This document shows positions 1 to 9,000 of a stretch of DNA of 64,000 nt, piece by piece. The stretch's first letter is position 1; every line of letters starts with the position of its first letter. Under the pieces are notes generated by a model that saw only the letters and a program-made list of their open reading frames with translations, was not told the DNA's origin and did not search any database. A program made the position numbers and the translations under genes. Origin of the DNA: Chitinophaga polysaccharea (GTDB taxonomy: Bacteria; Bacteroidota; Bacteroidia; Chitinophagales; Chitinophagaceae); the NCBI RefSeq assembly GCF_902150045.1, contig NZ_CABFVU010000003.1:434001-498000 (forward strand), written 5' to 3'.

Positions 1-2
1 TG

Positions 3-176
3 GTTAATGAAGGTTTTCCCGGTAGTGAAGTAGAGTTTTTTATTCATATGGACCCTTGCATACCTTCCTGTTGCCACTACTGCCTGAAGGCAGCATGCCC
101 GGTGAGGAGCCATGCCTTTACGGGCGAAATAGCATGGACCCGTGATAACGTTTTACCCAACCGGAAGCACGGATAA
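3..176 (+). CDS. C-terminal fragment of probable cation diffusion facilitator (CDF) transporter
   Basis: The frame is open from the left edge and stops with TAA at 174-176, so only the last 57 residues are present. The fragment contains FFIHMDPC, then a Cys-rich run (CIPSCCHYC), CPVRSHAF, and ends ENV-like with DNVLPNRKHG. From memory, this Cys/His-rich tail after a beta strand ending in H-x-DPC is typical of Bacteroidota CDF transporters, which export divalent metals such as Zn2+ or Co2+ from the cytoplasm by proton antiport. The membrane part lies outside the window, so the family call rests on the tail alone. A very strong terminator follows 2 bases after the stop, which supports this being a genuine gene end. 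It could instead be another metal-binding protein. Confidence 0.55.
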   Translation, partial: VNEGFPGSEVEFFIHMDPCIPSCCHYCLKAACPVRSHAFTGEIAWTRDNVLPNRKHG

Positions 177-178
177 TA

Positions 179-246
179 ATACATCTTACTATAAAAAAAC
201 AGCATCACTTATACAAGCGATGCTGTTTTTTTATAGTAAGATGTAT
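179..246. terminator. Bidirectional terminator, 28-bp perfect inverted repeat
   Basis: The arms 179-206 and 219-246 are exact reverse complements, with a 12-base loop. An A7 run in the left arm and T7 in the right arm give a T-rich 3' side in either direction. It sits between the convergent ends of the CDF fragment (stop at 176) and the serine hydrolase (stop at 253), so it can stop both transcripts. Confidence 0.85.
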
Positions 247-252
247 GACCTT

Positions 253-1464
253 TTATTCTTCTCCCGCTTCTTCACCATCACCGTGACCAATAATATCACG
301 TATTGGTTTTACTGCCTGGTAAATACCGCGGTTATATTTGTTCCCTAAGATGATCAGCGTGGTAGAATCCTGTATGAAACGATAGAACACGGTATTGTTA
401 CCATGCCACCAGCCATTGTGATAAATGATATTTTTTGTGCTGTCGGGGTATACCATCAGGCGCCATCCCAGGCCGTAGTTACGGACACCTGGCTTCTCAT
501 TGCTGTAAGGTGTATAGGCAGCCTTTAGCGTGGCATCATTCAGGAACTGGCCTGAATAAAGCGCCTGGTCCCATTTGAGCATGTCTTCAGCGCTGCTGTA
601 AATGCCCTTGTCGCCCATTACGCCATCGAAGTATGTATCAGGTTCAAACTGCCCGTTGTACTTGTGGCTTTGCGTCTGGTGCGTGCGGGTGGCAGAGGAG
701 GGATCGTACACAAAAGTGCTGGTCATCCGCAGCGGCCCAAAAATAGTCTGCTGCATGAAGTCGGCATATTTCTGCCCGCTTGCTTTTTCAATAATGGAAG
801 CGAGCAGCATATAGTTGGTATTACAATACTGGAAATGAGTATTTGGCAGATGCTGCACAGGCGGCTTATGCTGCTCCATTAATTTGATCACCTCTTCGTT
901 GGTGATAAACCTGGCTTCATCTTTCCATAAACTGTCGCAGAAATAAAGGTAATTAGGCAGGCCACTCCGGTGGTTCAGGAGCATACGAACGTTGATCCCT
1001 TTATAAGGAAATGCGGGAAAGAATTTTTGCAGGGAATCTTCCAGGCTGAGCTTTTCATTTTGTACCAGCCACATCACTGCCGCGCCTGTAAAGGTTTTGG
1101 TAACAGAGGCCAGTTGAAAGGAGGAACTGTCCATCACCGGTGTTTTAGTCCGGGAGTTTTCATAACCATGATATTTTTCAAAGATGATGACCCCTTTTCT
1201 TGCCACTATCATGGCCCCGTTAAATCCTGTACGAAGCAGTTTACCATTATAAAACGCTTCCAGTTCATGTTGCATCTGTATGGTGCGCGGCGATTTCAGG
1301 ATGGCTTCTTTTTCCGCCGCTGATAATCCTGCTGTAAAACGTACCGAATCTGACGCTTCTTTTCTTCTGCTTTCTTCCCTTCTTGCTGCATTGCTCTGGC
1401 AGCTGGAAATAATTGCAATTCCCGATATAGTTAAGATAATACTTACTGCTTTCAATCGCTTCAT
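253..1464 (-). CDS. Serine hydrolase lipoprotein, beta-lactamase/class C family
   Basis: This 403-residue protein belongs to the Pfam beta-lactamase (class C, AmpC/EstB/D-aminopeptidase-like) family. An N-terminal signal ending in ISSC (Cys22) is a lipobox, so the protein is probably a periplasmic or outer-membrane lipoprotein. The active-site motif SxxK is seen as SVTK at residues 120-123, the YxN motif as YCN at about 213-215, and a HNG near residue 360 fits the third (KTG-like, HxG) motif. Such proteins cleave peptides, esters or D-amino-acid bonds; the substrate cannot be told from sequence. True antibiotic resistance is not implied. It stands alone between a convergent neighbour and a long upstream intergenic region divergent to serA. 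Confidence 0.85.
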   Translation of the reverse strand: MKRLKAVSIILTISGIAIISSCQSNAARREESRRKEASDSVRFTAGLSAAEKEAILKSPRTIQMQHELEAFYNGKLLRTGFNGAMIVARKGVIIFEKYHGYENSRTKTPVMDSSSFQLASVTKTFTGAAVMWLVQNEKLSLEDSLQKFFPAFPYKGINVRMLLNHRSGLPNYLYFCDSLWKDEARFITNEEVIKLMEQHKPPVQHLPNTHFQYCNTNYMLLASIIEKASGQKYADFMQQTIFGPLRMTSTFVYDPSSATRTHQTQSHKYNGQFEPDTYFDGVMGDKGIYSSAEDMLKWDQALYSGQFLNDATLKAAYTPYSNEKPGVRNYGLGWRLMVYPDSTKNIIYHNGWWHGNNTVFYRFIQDSTTLIILGNKYNRGIYQAVKPIRDIIGHGDGEEAGEE

Positions 1465-1779
1465 TAGAGGAGTATGACTACTTGCTTAATTCAATTTTTA
1501 GACCCAAAAAATACAAAGCGCTAAATTTAGACCCAAAGTAAAAGACTGCCAAATAAAAACAGTGATTTCCGATTCTTTTAATTCATTTTTAAGCAAAAAA
1601 GTGTGAAAATTTTTAAAAAATGTCCCTGATTCCCACGTTTTTTTGATAGAATCAAATTTGATTCCCCTGCTATTTGAATATTCCTCAACTTCAAGTAGGT
1701 TTGTGCCCTGTTTCCCCGCTATCAGCAATTATTAAGCCAATTGCAACACACAGATACATATATAACTTAGTATAATATT
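1465..1779. other. Intergenic region between divergent serine hydrolase and serA
   Basis: These 315 bases are AT-rich and must hold both divergent promoters. A short direct repeat (TTTAGACCCAAA-like) occurs twice near 1496-1536. The frame 1498-1728 on the minus strand is open but shows no signal, domain or family likeness and I treat it as chance. No exact TAnnTTTG box was found for serA; a near match (TAACTTAG) lies at about 1763-1770. Confidence 0.4.
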
Positions 1780-3015
1780 ATGGACCAGCAAAAGTCGACA
1801 AGTTATCCAAAAGAGAAGATCAGCATTTTATTACTGGAAAATATCAGCGATGCTGCGGTGGCAGAATTTACCACGGCAGGGTACCAGGTGCGCAAACTTA
1901 CCGGTGCGCTGAGTGAAGAGGATCTGATCAATGAAATCAAGGACGTTCATCTCCTGGGCATCCGATCCAAAACCAAAGTAACGCGCAAGGTACTGGAATC
2001 GGCCAGGAAGCTGCAGGCTATTGGCTGTTTTTGTATTGGCACCAACCAGGTTGACCTGAAGGCTGCTACCGAGCATGGTGTAACTGTTTTTAACGCGCCT
2101 TATTCCAACACCCGTTCAGTGGCTGAGCTGGTAATAGGGTTGTCTATTATTCTCATCCGCCGCATTGTGGATAAGAACAATGCTGCACATAACGGCATCT
2201 GGATGAAAGAAGCTACCGGCAGCTATGAGCTCAGGGGTAAAACACTGGGTATAGTGGGATATGGTAACATCGGCAGCCAGGTGAGCGTACTGGCGGAAGG
2301 AATGGGAATGAACGTGATCTACTACGATGCGGAAACCAAATTGCCGCTCGGCAATGCGGAACAGCAACGCACCCTGAAAGAACTTTTCAATAAAGCAGAT
2401 ATTGTTTCCCTGCACGTACCTTCCAGCAAAACCACCGCGAATATGATCACTAAAGAGGTGCTGGCAGATGCAAAGCCCGGCGCTATCTTTATTAATTATG
2501 CCCGCGGTGAGGTGGTAGACCTGGAAGCGCTGAAGGAAGCGCTGGAAAGCGGCCGTTTATCCGGTGCAGCCATCGACGTATTCCCGGTAGAACCTGAAAA
2601 GAATGGCGCCGCTTTCAGCACACCGCTGCAGAAATTATCCAATGTGATCCTCACCCCGCATATCGGTGGAAGTACGGAAGAAGCACAACACAATATCGGG
2701 CTGGACGTGAGCAGCAAAATGCTTAATTACCTGGAAAAAGGCGCCAGCTTTGGCTCCCATACTGTTCCGGCTATCAGCGTACCGCCTATTGAGAACACAC
2801 ACCGCATCCTGCACATCCACCGGAACGTGCCGGGAGTATTGTCCGCTATCAATACGGCTTTATCTGCGAACAAGATCAATATCCTGGGACAATACCTGAA
2901 AACCAACGACCAGATCGGGTATGTAGTGCTGGATGTAGACACCAGGTTATCGCAGGAGGCGCTGGCGCTGCTGAAGGAAGTGGAACATACGATTAAAACG
3001 AGGTTGCTGTATTAA
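1780..3015 (+). CDS. serA: D-3-phosphoglycerate dehydrogenase
   Basis: SerA oxidises 3-phosphoglycerate to 3-phosphohydroxypyruvate with NAD+, the first committed step of serine synthesis, in the cytoplasm. At 411 residues it matches the E. coli-type enzyme (about 410). The catalytic domain surrounds a Rossmann fold with the GxGxxG motif in GIVGYGNIGSQ (near 157-167). The conserved Arg is in NYARGEVVD and the catalytic His in LTPHIGGSTEEA. The last 75 or so residues form an ACT domain (HRNVPGVLSAIN...), the usual site of serine feedback inhibition. The gene is monocistronic, with a terminator 28 bases past the stop. Confidence 0.95.
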   Translation: MDQQKSTSYPKEKISILLLENISDAAVAEFTTAGYQVRKLTGALSEEDLINEIKDVHLLGIRSKTKVTRKVLESARKLQAIGCFCIGTNQVDLKAATEHGVTVFNAPYSNTRSVAELVIGLSIILIRRIVDKNNAAHNGIWMKEATGSYELRGKTLGIVGYGNIGSQVSVLAEGMGMNVIYYDAETKLPLGNAEQQRTLKELFNKADIVSLHVPSSKTTANMITKEVLADAKPGAIFINYARGEVVDLEALKEALESGRLSGAAIDVFPVEPEKNGAAFSTPLQKLSNVILTPHIGGSTEEAQHNIGLDVSSKMLNYLEKGASFGSHTVPAISVPPIENTHRILHIHRNVPGVLSAINTALSANKINILGQYLKTNDQIGYVVLDVDTRLSQEALALLKEVEHTIKTRLLY

Positions 3016-3042
3016 TAGTATTGACATAATTTTTTATAGAGG

Positions 3043-3067
3043 AAGCAGGGATTTATCCCTGCTTTTT
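3043..3067 (+). terminator. Rho-independent terminator of serA
   Basis: AAGCAGGGA (3043-3051) pairs with TCCCTGCTT (3056-3064) across a 4-base loop and is followed by a short T-run. Confidence 0.85.
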
Positions 3068-3203
3068 GTTTCCCCCGGGAAACAGACGGCAACTACTCTC
3101 TTTTTCCCCCCATTCACCGGCTCTTTTAGCTCATATACCTTTTTTCTTCCCACATTTTCAAAATTCTTTGTTAACCTTGTAGTGCAACTGAAAAAATTAG
3201 CAC

Positions 3204-3965
3204 ATGAATATGAACAGAGCACTGACAACAGGAGTGGGGGTAATAGCCGGTCTTTTGTTGTACGTAAATGCTTCCGCACAAGATGAACCGAATAAATGGG
3301 CTCCGGATAACATTAAAATTGACGGACAGGCTACTGAATGGCCTAAACCCCTGCAGTTCTATAACAACGTAACCAAGTTATTTTACACGATAGCCAACGA
3401 CCAGGAAAATTTATACGTAATCGTTAGTGTACCTGATCCGCAAAGCCAGGCCAAAATTATGCGCTCGGGGATCACCATTGCCATGAACGCTACCGGTAAG
3501 AAAAAAGGCGGCGCCAGTGTTACATTTCCGCTCACCTATAATATAAGTACCGGCGCACCCGATGTTCCGGAAGCTTCCAGGGCCCTTATTGCAGGTGAAC
3601 TGAAGAAACAGCTCCTGGCAAATGTGAAGGAGATCAAAGTAGAGGGTTTCGACAGCATACCCGACGGCAATATTCCGGTAAAGAATACGTTTGGTATTCA
3701 AACCACTTCTTCATATGACGCTGCCGGTAACCTGGTATGCGAGCTGGGAATTCCCCTGAAAGCACTGGGTATTCCTGCAGGAAGCAGCCAGGCCGTTGCC
3801 TATCATTTCAAGGTAAATGCCATGAAGAGAGAGGACAAAAAAGAACTGGAAGCCAAAAGGGCAAAAGGAGAGCAGCCCCCAATGCCAGGTGAGTATGCGG
3901 ACCATTTCGCTTTGTATTATTCAGCCGACTTCTGGACACGCCAAACACTGGCAACCCGGAAATAG
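3204..3965 (+). CDS. Secreted protein with CBM9-like beta-sandwich domain, function unknown
   Basis: The 253-residue protein starts with a cleavable signal peptide (hydrophobic VIAGLLLYVNASA, cut before QDEPN). The mature part opens with WAPDNIKIDGQATEW and then NLYVIVSVPDP, the pattern of the carbohydrate-binding-module-family-9/DOMON-like sandwich found in many secreted Bacteroidota proteins (a set-off 'IDG...W' followed by a 'LYV' strand). No catalytic motif is visible, so a ligand-binding or structural role in the periplasm or outer membrane is the most that can be said. A Lys/Glu-rich stretch lies near residues 210-225. It is 33 bases upstream of a protease lipoprotein on the same strand and may share its transcript. 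Confidence 0.6.
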   Translation: MNMNRALTTGVGVIAGLLLYVNASAQDEPNKWAPDNIKIDGQATEWPKPLQFYNNVTKLFYTIANDQENLYVIVSVPDPQSQAKIMRSGITIAMNATGKKKGGASVTFPLTYNISTGAPDVPEASRALIAGELKKQLLANVKEIKVEGFDSIPDGNIPVKNTFGIQTTSSYDAAGNLVCELGIPLKALGIPAGSSQAVAYHFKVNAMKREDKKELEAKRAKGEQPPMPGEYADHFALYYSADFWTRQTLATRK

Positions 3966-3998
3966 GCCAACCAAACTACCATCGTCATAACTGTTTTT

Positions 3999-5573
3999 AT
4001 GCATAAAAAACTGTTTTCTGCAGGACCTGCCACCATGCTGGCAGGTGTTCTCTGTGCAGGCACTTTTATGTCTTGCCACAAAGACAAATCCCCGGCAGCC
4101 CCGCCGGTTGAGATCACCGACGCCCTGAAAAAGGATTCCCTGAAATACCTGATGTACCAGATCATGCAGGTAACCTATGGAGATGGAGGACGAAGCGCCG
4201 CCAAAGGGCTTCCTACCTACTACTGGTATTCCAGTGTACCACAGCTGGATCCGTTGGCCAGCAAATATGCCGATGCAAAAGACCTGCTGGCCGAAATGAA
4301 AACTTATGCTATTAACCCCGGGACCAATGCGCCGTATGATCATTACAGCTTCCTGGATGAAGATGGCACCATCACCAACCAGCTGATGAACGGGGTGTCT
4401 GAACAAAATGCAGCCGCCAATCCGTCGAAACTGGGATTTGATGTAGGGTTCGGCACAGACGCCGACGCCAGTAAAGTGAGGATATTTGTAAAATATGCAG
4501 ATAAGAACAGCCCGGCCGGCAAGGCAGGTATCTCCAGGGGATGGGAAATCGTTTCCATCAACGGGAATACCAGTTTCTCCAGTACTTCATCTTCCATTAA
4601 TTCCCTTTATAACACACTCACCACATCCGACAATGTTACATTGGGATTAAAAAAGCTGGACCAGACACCGGTGACTATCACCGTTAATGCTGCTACCTAC
4701 AACATCAACCCCGTATTGTTTGATACCGTTTATACCGTTAAAAATATAGTGAACGCAGATGTAAAGGTGGGCTATTTTGTGATGTACACCTTTTCCAGCG
4801 TTACCAATAATAAAGGAGAAGCCACTGCCACCAAAACGGCATTGGATCAGACCATTGCCAAATTCAAGGCGCAGGGCGTAAGGCAGCTGATCGTGGATTT
4901 CAGGTATAACGGTGGCGGAGCCACCACTACTGCAGAATACCTCGACAATGCGTTTGCTCCCGCTGCTGCCGCAGGCAAACTGATGTATACCTACAAGTAT
5001 AACGATAAGATCATGCAGAACCTGGCTGCTACCAAACTGGATGCCCAGGTGAACTTTGCTGCGGCTACCGGAGGCATGAACCTGGATAATGTATTCTTTA
5101 TCGTAACCGGTGAAACCGCTTCCGCCAGTGAATTAACGCTCAACAACCTGAAACCGTATATGAACGTACGCCTTATCGGGCAGAAAACATATGGGAAGCC
5201 GGTTGGCTTTATTGACTTCAATATCAGCATGTACGACAATGCCCATAAACCGGTATACCTCGCCGATTTATATGCTATCAATTTTGAAACAGTAAATGCG
5301 AACGGAAATGGCGGCTACTACACAGGGATCCCGGTAGATGCTACTGCCAAAGACTATGTAAACGTAGCGTGGGGTAATACCGCTGTAGACGAAAACCTGC
5401 AGCAGGCGCTGAACTATATCTCAAAAGGCACTTACCTGGATCTTCGCACCTCTGCAAGGATAAGTGCTGCTGCCAGCAATGATTTACGCGAAGCTATCCC
5501 GAATATGGTAACCTCCGGTAAGTTTAACGGGATGGTTGATTTCAGGTTGAGTAAAAAAGTAGCAGGACTTTAA
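3999..5573 (+). CDS. S41-family (C-terminal processing type) peptidase lipoprotein
   Basis: The 524-residue protein has a lipoprotein signal ending in TFMSC (Cys26). A PDZ domain is visible around residues 145-200 (SPAGKAGISRGWEIVSINGN). The S41 catalytic domain follows, with the strand QLIVDFRYNGGG, the nucleophile region GETASASELTL (Ser in ASASE) and a downstream Lys in GQKTYGKPVG, the usual Ser-Lys dyad region. Such proteins cleave peptides near their C-termini in the periplasm or at the cell surface. It differs from standard CtpA by the lipid anchor and by long loops, as in the many Bacteroidota S41 lipoproteins. Substrate unknown. Confidence 0.88.
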   Translation: MHKKLFSAGPATMLAGVLCAGTFMSCHKDKSPAAPPVEITDALKKDSLKYLMYQIMQVTYGDGGRSAAKGLPTYYWYSSVPQLDPLASKYADAKDLLAEMKTYAINPGTNAPYDHYSFLDEDGTITNQLMNGVSEQNAAANPSKLGFDVGFGTDADASKVRIFVKYADKNSPAGKAGISRGWEIVSINGNTSFSSTSSSINSLYNTLTTSDNVTLGLKKLDQTPVTITVNAATYNINPVLFDTVYTVKNIVNADVKVGYFVMYTFSSVTNNKGEATATKTALDQTIAKFKAQGVRQLIVDFRYNGGGATTTAEYLDNAFAPAAAAGKLMYTYKYNDKIMQNLAATKLDAQVNFAAATGGMNLDNVFFIVTGETASASELTLNNLKPYMNVRLIGQKTYGKPVGFIDFNISMYDNAHKPVYLADLYAINFETVNANGNGGYYTGIPVDATAKDYVNVAWGNTAVDENLQQALNYISKGTYLDLRTSARISAAASNDLREAIPNMVTSGKFNGMVDFRLSKKVAGL

Positions 5574-5583
5574 TAATAACGTT

Positions 5584-5624
5584 TATACATTAGCGTTAGC
5601 CAGCCCGGCTAACGCTAATGTATA
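5584..5624. terminator. Bidirectional terminator between convergent genes
   Basis: An 18-bp stem (5584-5601 with 5607-5624) with a 5-base loop fills the gap between the S41 protease stop (5573) and the end of the minus-strand gene at 5628. Confidence 0.8.
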
Positions 5625-5627
5625 TGA

Positions 5628-5924
5628 TCAGCGCCGCCCCAGCTTCCGGATCATATCTTCCGACATATCTTCTGAATAAACCCCATACCCATACATCAAT
5701 ACCCCTTTGATACCTGATTTGGTTTCAATAGCATATACTACCGCTTCATCTCCGGGATCGGTATCTCCTTCAAAGCGATAGGTTTCCGTGATCTCAAAAT
5801 CTTCCGGGCGCACATTGCCTTCCGGGCATTGAATACTGTCAAAAACAAGGTTGAAATCAGTGATATATCCGCGTTTGCGTAAATCCTCAATGGCTGCTGT
5901 TACGGTGTCGTACACTCTCATATA
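5628..5924 (-). CDS. Small conserved Bacteroidota protein (often labelled phosphoribosylpyrophosphate synthetase-like)
   Basis: I start this 98-residue protein at the internal ATG (MRVYDTVTAAIEDL), because the 12-residue upstream extension has no family likeness. The beginning 'YDTVxxAIxDLRKRGYxxDFNL' and the 'PEDFEITExYRFEGDTDPGDEAVVYAI' region resemble a small protein family common in Bacteroidota. Databases sometimes call it a PRPP synthetase, but it is far too short and lacks a PRPP motif, so that name should not be taken as function. It is acidic, with no signal peptide or membrane segment, so cytoplasmic. It is bracketed by strong terminators on both sides and so is its own transcription unit. 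Confidence 0.7.
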   Translation of the reverse strand, partial: YMRVYDTVTAAIEDLRKRGYITDFNLVFDSIQCPEGNVRPEDFEITETYRFEGDTDPGDEAVVYAIETKSGIKGVLMYGYGVYSEDMSEDMIRKLGRR

Positions 5925-5981
5925 AAAACAATTTCTGGTTTGCAAATGAAACGATGGCAAGTTAACAAATCAATGGAGCAT

Positions 5982-6029
5982 ATAAAACAAAAAGCATAAA
6001 GCCGGCCGGCCTTATGCTTTTTGTTTTAT
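5982..6029 (-). terminator. Terminator of the giant repeat-protein gene
   Basis: An 18-bp stem (5982-5999 with 6012-6029) surrounds a GC palindrome (GCCGGCCGGC). It is 22 bases downstream of the stop codon at 6052 on the minus strand and is T-rich on that strand. Confidence 0.8.
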
Positions 6030-6051
6030 TTTATGAAGATGATAACCGTTA

Positions 6052-9000
6052 TCAGCGGATTACGGTCACCTCTCCTTTCAGCACATTGGATGATCCGCCG
6101 GCTACTTTCTTGTAAGACAGCCACCATACATAGGTGCCAACATCCACCGGAACTCCCTTGTATTTACCATCCCATCCTTTATGGTTGTCGGACGACATGA
6201 AGATCAGTTCACCCCAGCGGTTGAAGATCCTCAATTCGTATTCGAACATTTGTCCTCTTACAACAGGTCTGAACACATCGTTGCGTCCGTCGCCGTTTGG
6301 TGAGAAGGCGTTTGGTAAGGTAGGTTTAGGTTCACACTCTATAAAGCCTACTGTGATATCGTCGGTTGCGGATCCGCAATCGTTGAATACTGTAACGGTA
6401 TAGGTACCGCCGTTGGTAACCGTGAGGGATGGTCCGCCGGAACCGTTATCCCACCGTACACCGGTGATGCCGCCGCCTTCAGCGCGCAGTATGAGTGTTT
6501 CACCTTTACATAAGGTAGTGTCCCTTCCGAGGTTGATGACTGGTAAGCCGGTGATGTTTACGTTCACACTGTCCATGAACACACGCTGGCAGTATTTGTC
6601 CATCACCGCCAGTTTATACTTACCGGCCTGGCTGATCTGTTTAACCGGGTTCGGATCGCCGTCGTTCCAGAGGTAAGACACTGCATCCGGGTTGGTACCG
6701 TCTATGGTAACAGAGCCTCCGGGGCAGATATTCCTGTCTGGTCCCAGATCCATGGTGAGAACAGGTTTCATTCTTACGTTCACGGTATCTCTCACCACGC
6801 AGTTGTCCCTGCTTACCGCCACCCAGTATCCGCCGGGTTTATTCACCACTATGGAGTTGCTGGTTTCACCTGTCTGCCATTTGATACGACCGCCGTTTGA
6901 ATTAACAGTAAGCATAATGGACTGGTCAGGACAGATAGAGGTATCGCGGCTCAGGCTGATGTCTGGCGGAGGATTCACGCTCACTTTCACAGTATCGATG
7001 GTGATACATCCTGACTTCATCACCTTCACCCAGAATTGTTCCTGTGTGCCTATCAGGATGGAAGGCTCGGTGGAACCGTTGCTCCAGAGATAGGTGCCGC
7101 CGTTTACATAAGCATCCAGCTTCACGGTTTGGCCGCGGCAGATGGTAGTATCCGGGATATCCACCAGCGGGGTGGGTACCAGGCCTACATGAATGGTATC
7201 AGTAGTGGCGCATTCGCCGTTGCTTACATTCACCCAGTAGGTGCCCGCCTGGTTAATATTGATCCGTTGCGTGGTAGCGCCGGTAGACCATTTGATCTGG
7301 TAGGCGAAGTTAGCAGGGCCTGCATCCAGTACAAGGCTATTGCCTCCGCAGATGGTCGTGTCGTTGCCGAGGTTCACCATTGGTTTCTGGATATAATTCA
7401 GGTTGTAAGTCACAGTATCGGATGAGCAACCTGTTCTGCCATCTGTTATGATAAAGGAAGCAGAAGTAGCGCCGTTCAGGTTGAACACGTTGTTGTTCTG
7501 TGATCTTGGCAAACCTGTTACCGCGTTGGCCGGGGTTACCGCCACCAGTGTATACGTAGGCAGGTATACGTTACCAGCTTTGCGTAAGGCGATCCTGCCG
7601 TTGTCTGAACAGTTGGAAGGCAGGGTAGCTTCCAGTTGCGGTTTATCACAAGGCTTAATAATTACCCGTTGGATCACGTCGTTGGCTTTATTGCCGCAGG
7701 CATCCATGATGGTCCATCTTCTTACAATCGTATACCCGTTACAGATATCTTCCACGTAAGGATCTTCTGTATAGATAGCACGTTTCGGGAAGCTGTTATC
7801 ACAGTTGTCTGTTGCGGTTAATACCGGCGCTGCAGGGATCTTATCCTGGCAGTAAAGTACCACGTCTGCAGGAGCAGGCATAATCACCGGCCTGGTGGTG
7901 TCTTTTACTGTTACCACCTGTGTAATGGTGGTGGTATTGCCGCAGGCGTCTTTCGCAATCCAGGTCCTGATGATGCGGTAATTGCCTGCACATTCGCCTG
8001 GTGTTCTTTCTGTAGTGATCCTGCGGGACAGGGTAAGACCATTTCCAAAACTGCTGCAGTTATCAGATACCTGTACATCAGTAGCAGGAGCAGGGATGTT
8101 ATCGCAGCTCACGATGGTGTCTGCAGGAGGTCTCACTGTGAATACCGGTTTAGTGGTATCCTGTACGGTAATGATCTGTTGCATCACTGACTTGTTGCCG
8201 CATTCATCGGTAGCGGTCCAGGTTCTTGTTTCCCGGAAGTTACCGGCGCAGTTGCCTGGTAATTTAACGGTTTTAGTACTGGTGAATACCTGGATAGAAC
8301 CGCTGCAGTTGTCGGTAGCGGTAATCGCAGGCCATGCCGGTACCTTATCGCAATCCACCACGGTGTCTTTCGGGGCAGGCATGCTGAACACAGGTCTGGT
8401 TGTATCCTGTACCTTGATGATCTGCTGTACTGCACGGGCATTTCCACATTCATCAAAGGCGGTCCACTTACGGTAGATCACGTAGTTGTTGTTACAGTTG
8501 CCTGGCTGATGAACAGTTGAATCTTTCGGCACTACGGTTATTACACCCGGGGTGCAGTTATCGGAAGCAGTAAGATTGAATCCTGCGGGTATCTTATCGC
8601 AATCCACTGTAGTATCAGCCGGCGTTGCCATGTTGAATACCGGTGAGGTCATATCTTTTACAGTGATCACCTGTTTCAGGGTGACGCCGGTGTTACATTC
8701 GTTTTTTGCAGTCCAGGTGCGGATCAGCAGGTAATTGTTGGAACAGTTGCCTGGTAGATCCTGGCGTACTTCCACTACGGGGATAATGATTTCCCCTGCG
8801 CAGTCGTCGTTTGCTTTCAGGTCTGTTTTAGCAGGCACCTTATCACAATCTACAGTGATATCCGCAGGCGCGGGTGTAGTGAATACAGGCGCTTTGGTAT
8901 CTTTCACCGTAATGGTTTGTGAAGCGCTTATAGAGAGGCCACATCTGTCTGTTGCCGTCCAGGTACGGGTAATTGTACTTAAACAAGGCGAAGTAACCAC

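Noticed and set aside
142..348. 68-codon plus-strand frame at the left edge
   Set aside because: It runs through the 28-bp inverted repeat and the end of the opposite gene; it is chance coding across a terminator.
1498..1728. 76-codon minus-strand frame upstream of the serine hydrolase
   Set aside because: It is AT-rich, without likeness or promoter spacing, and overlaps the divergent promoter region.
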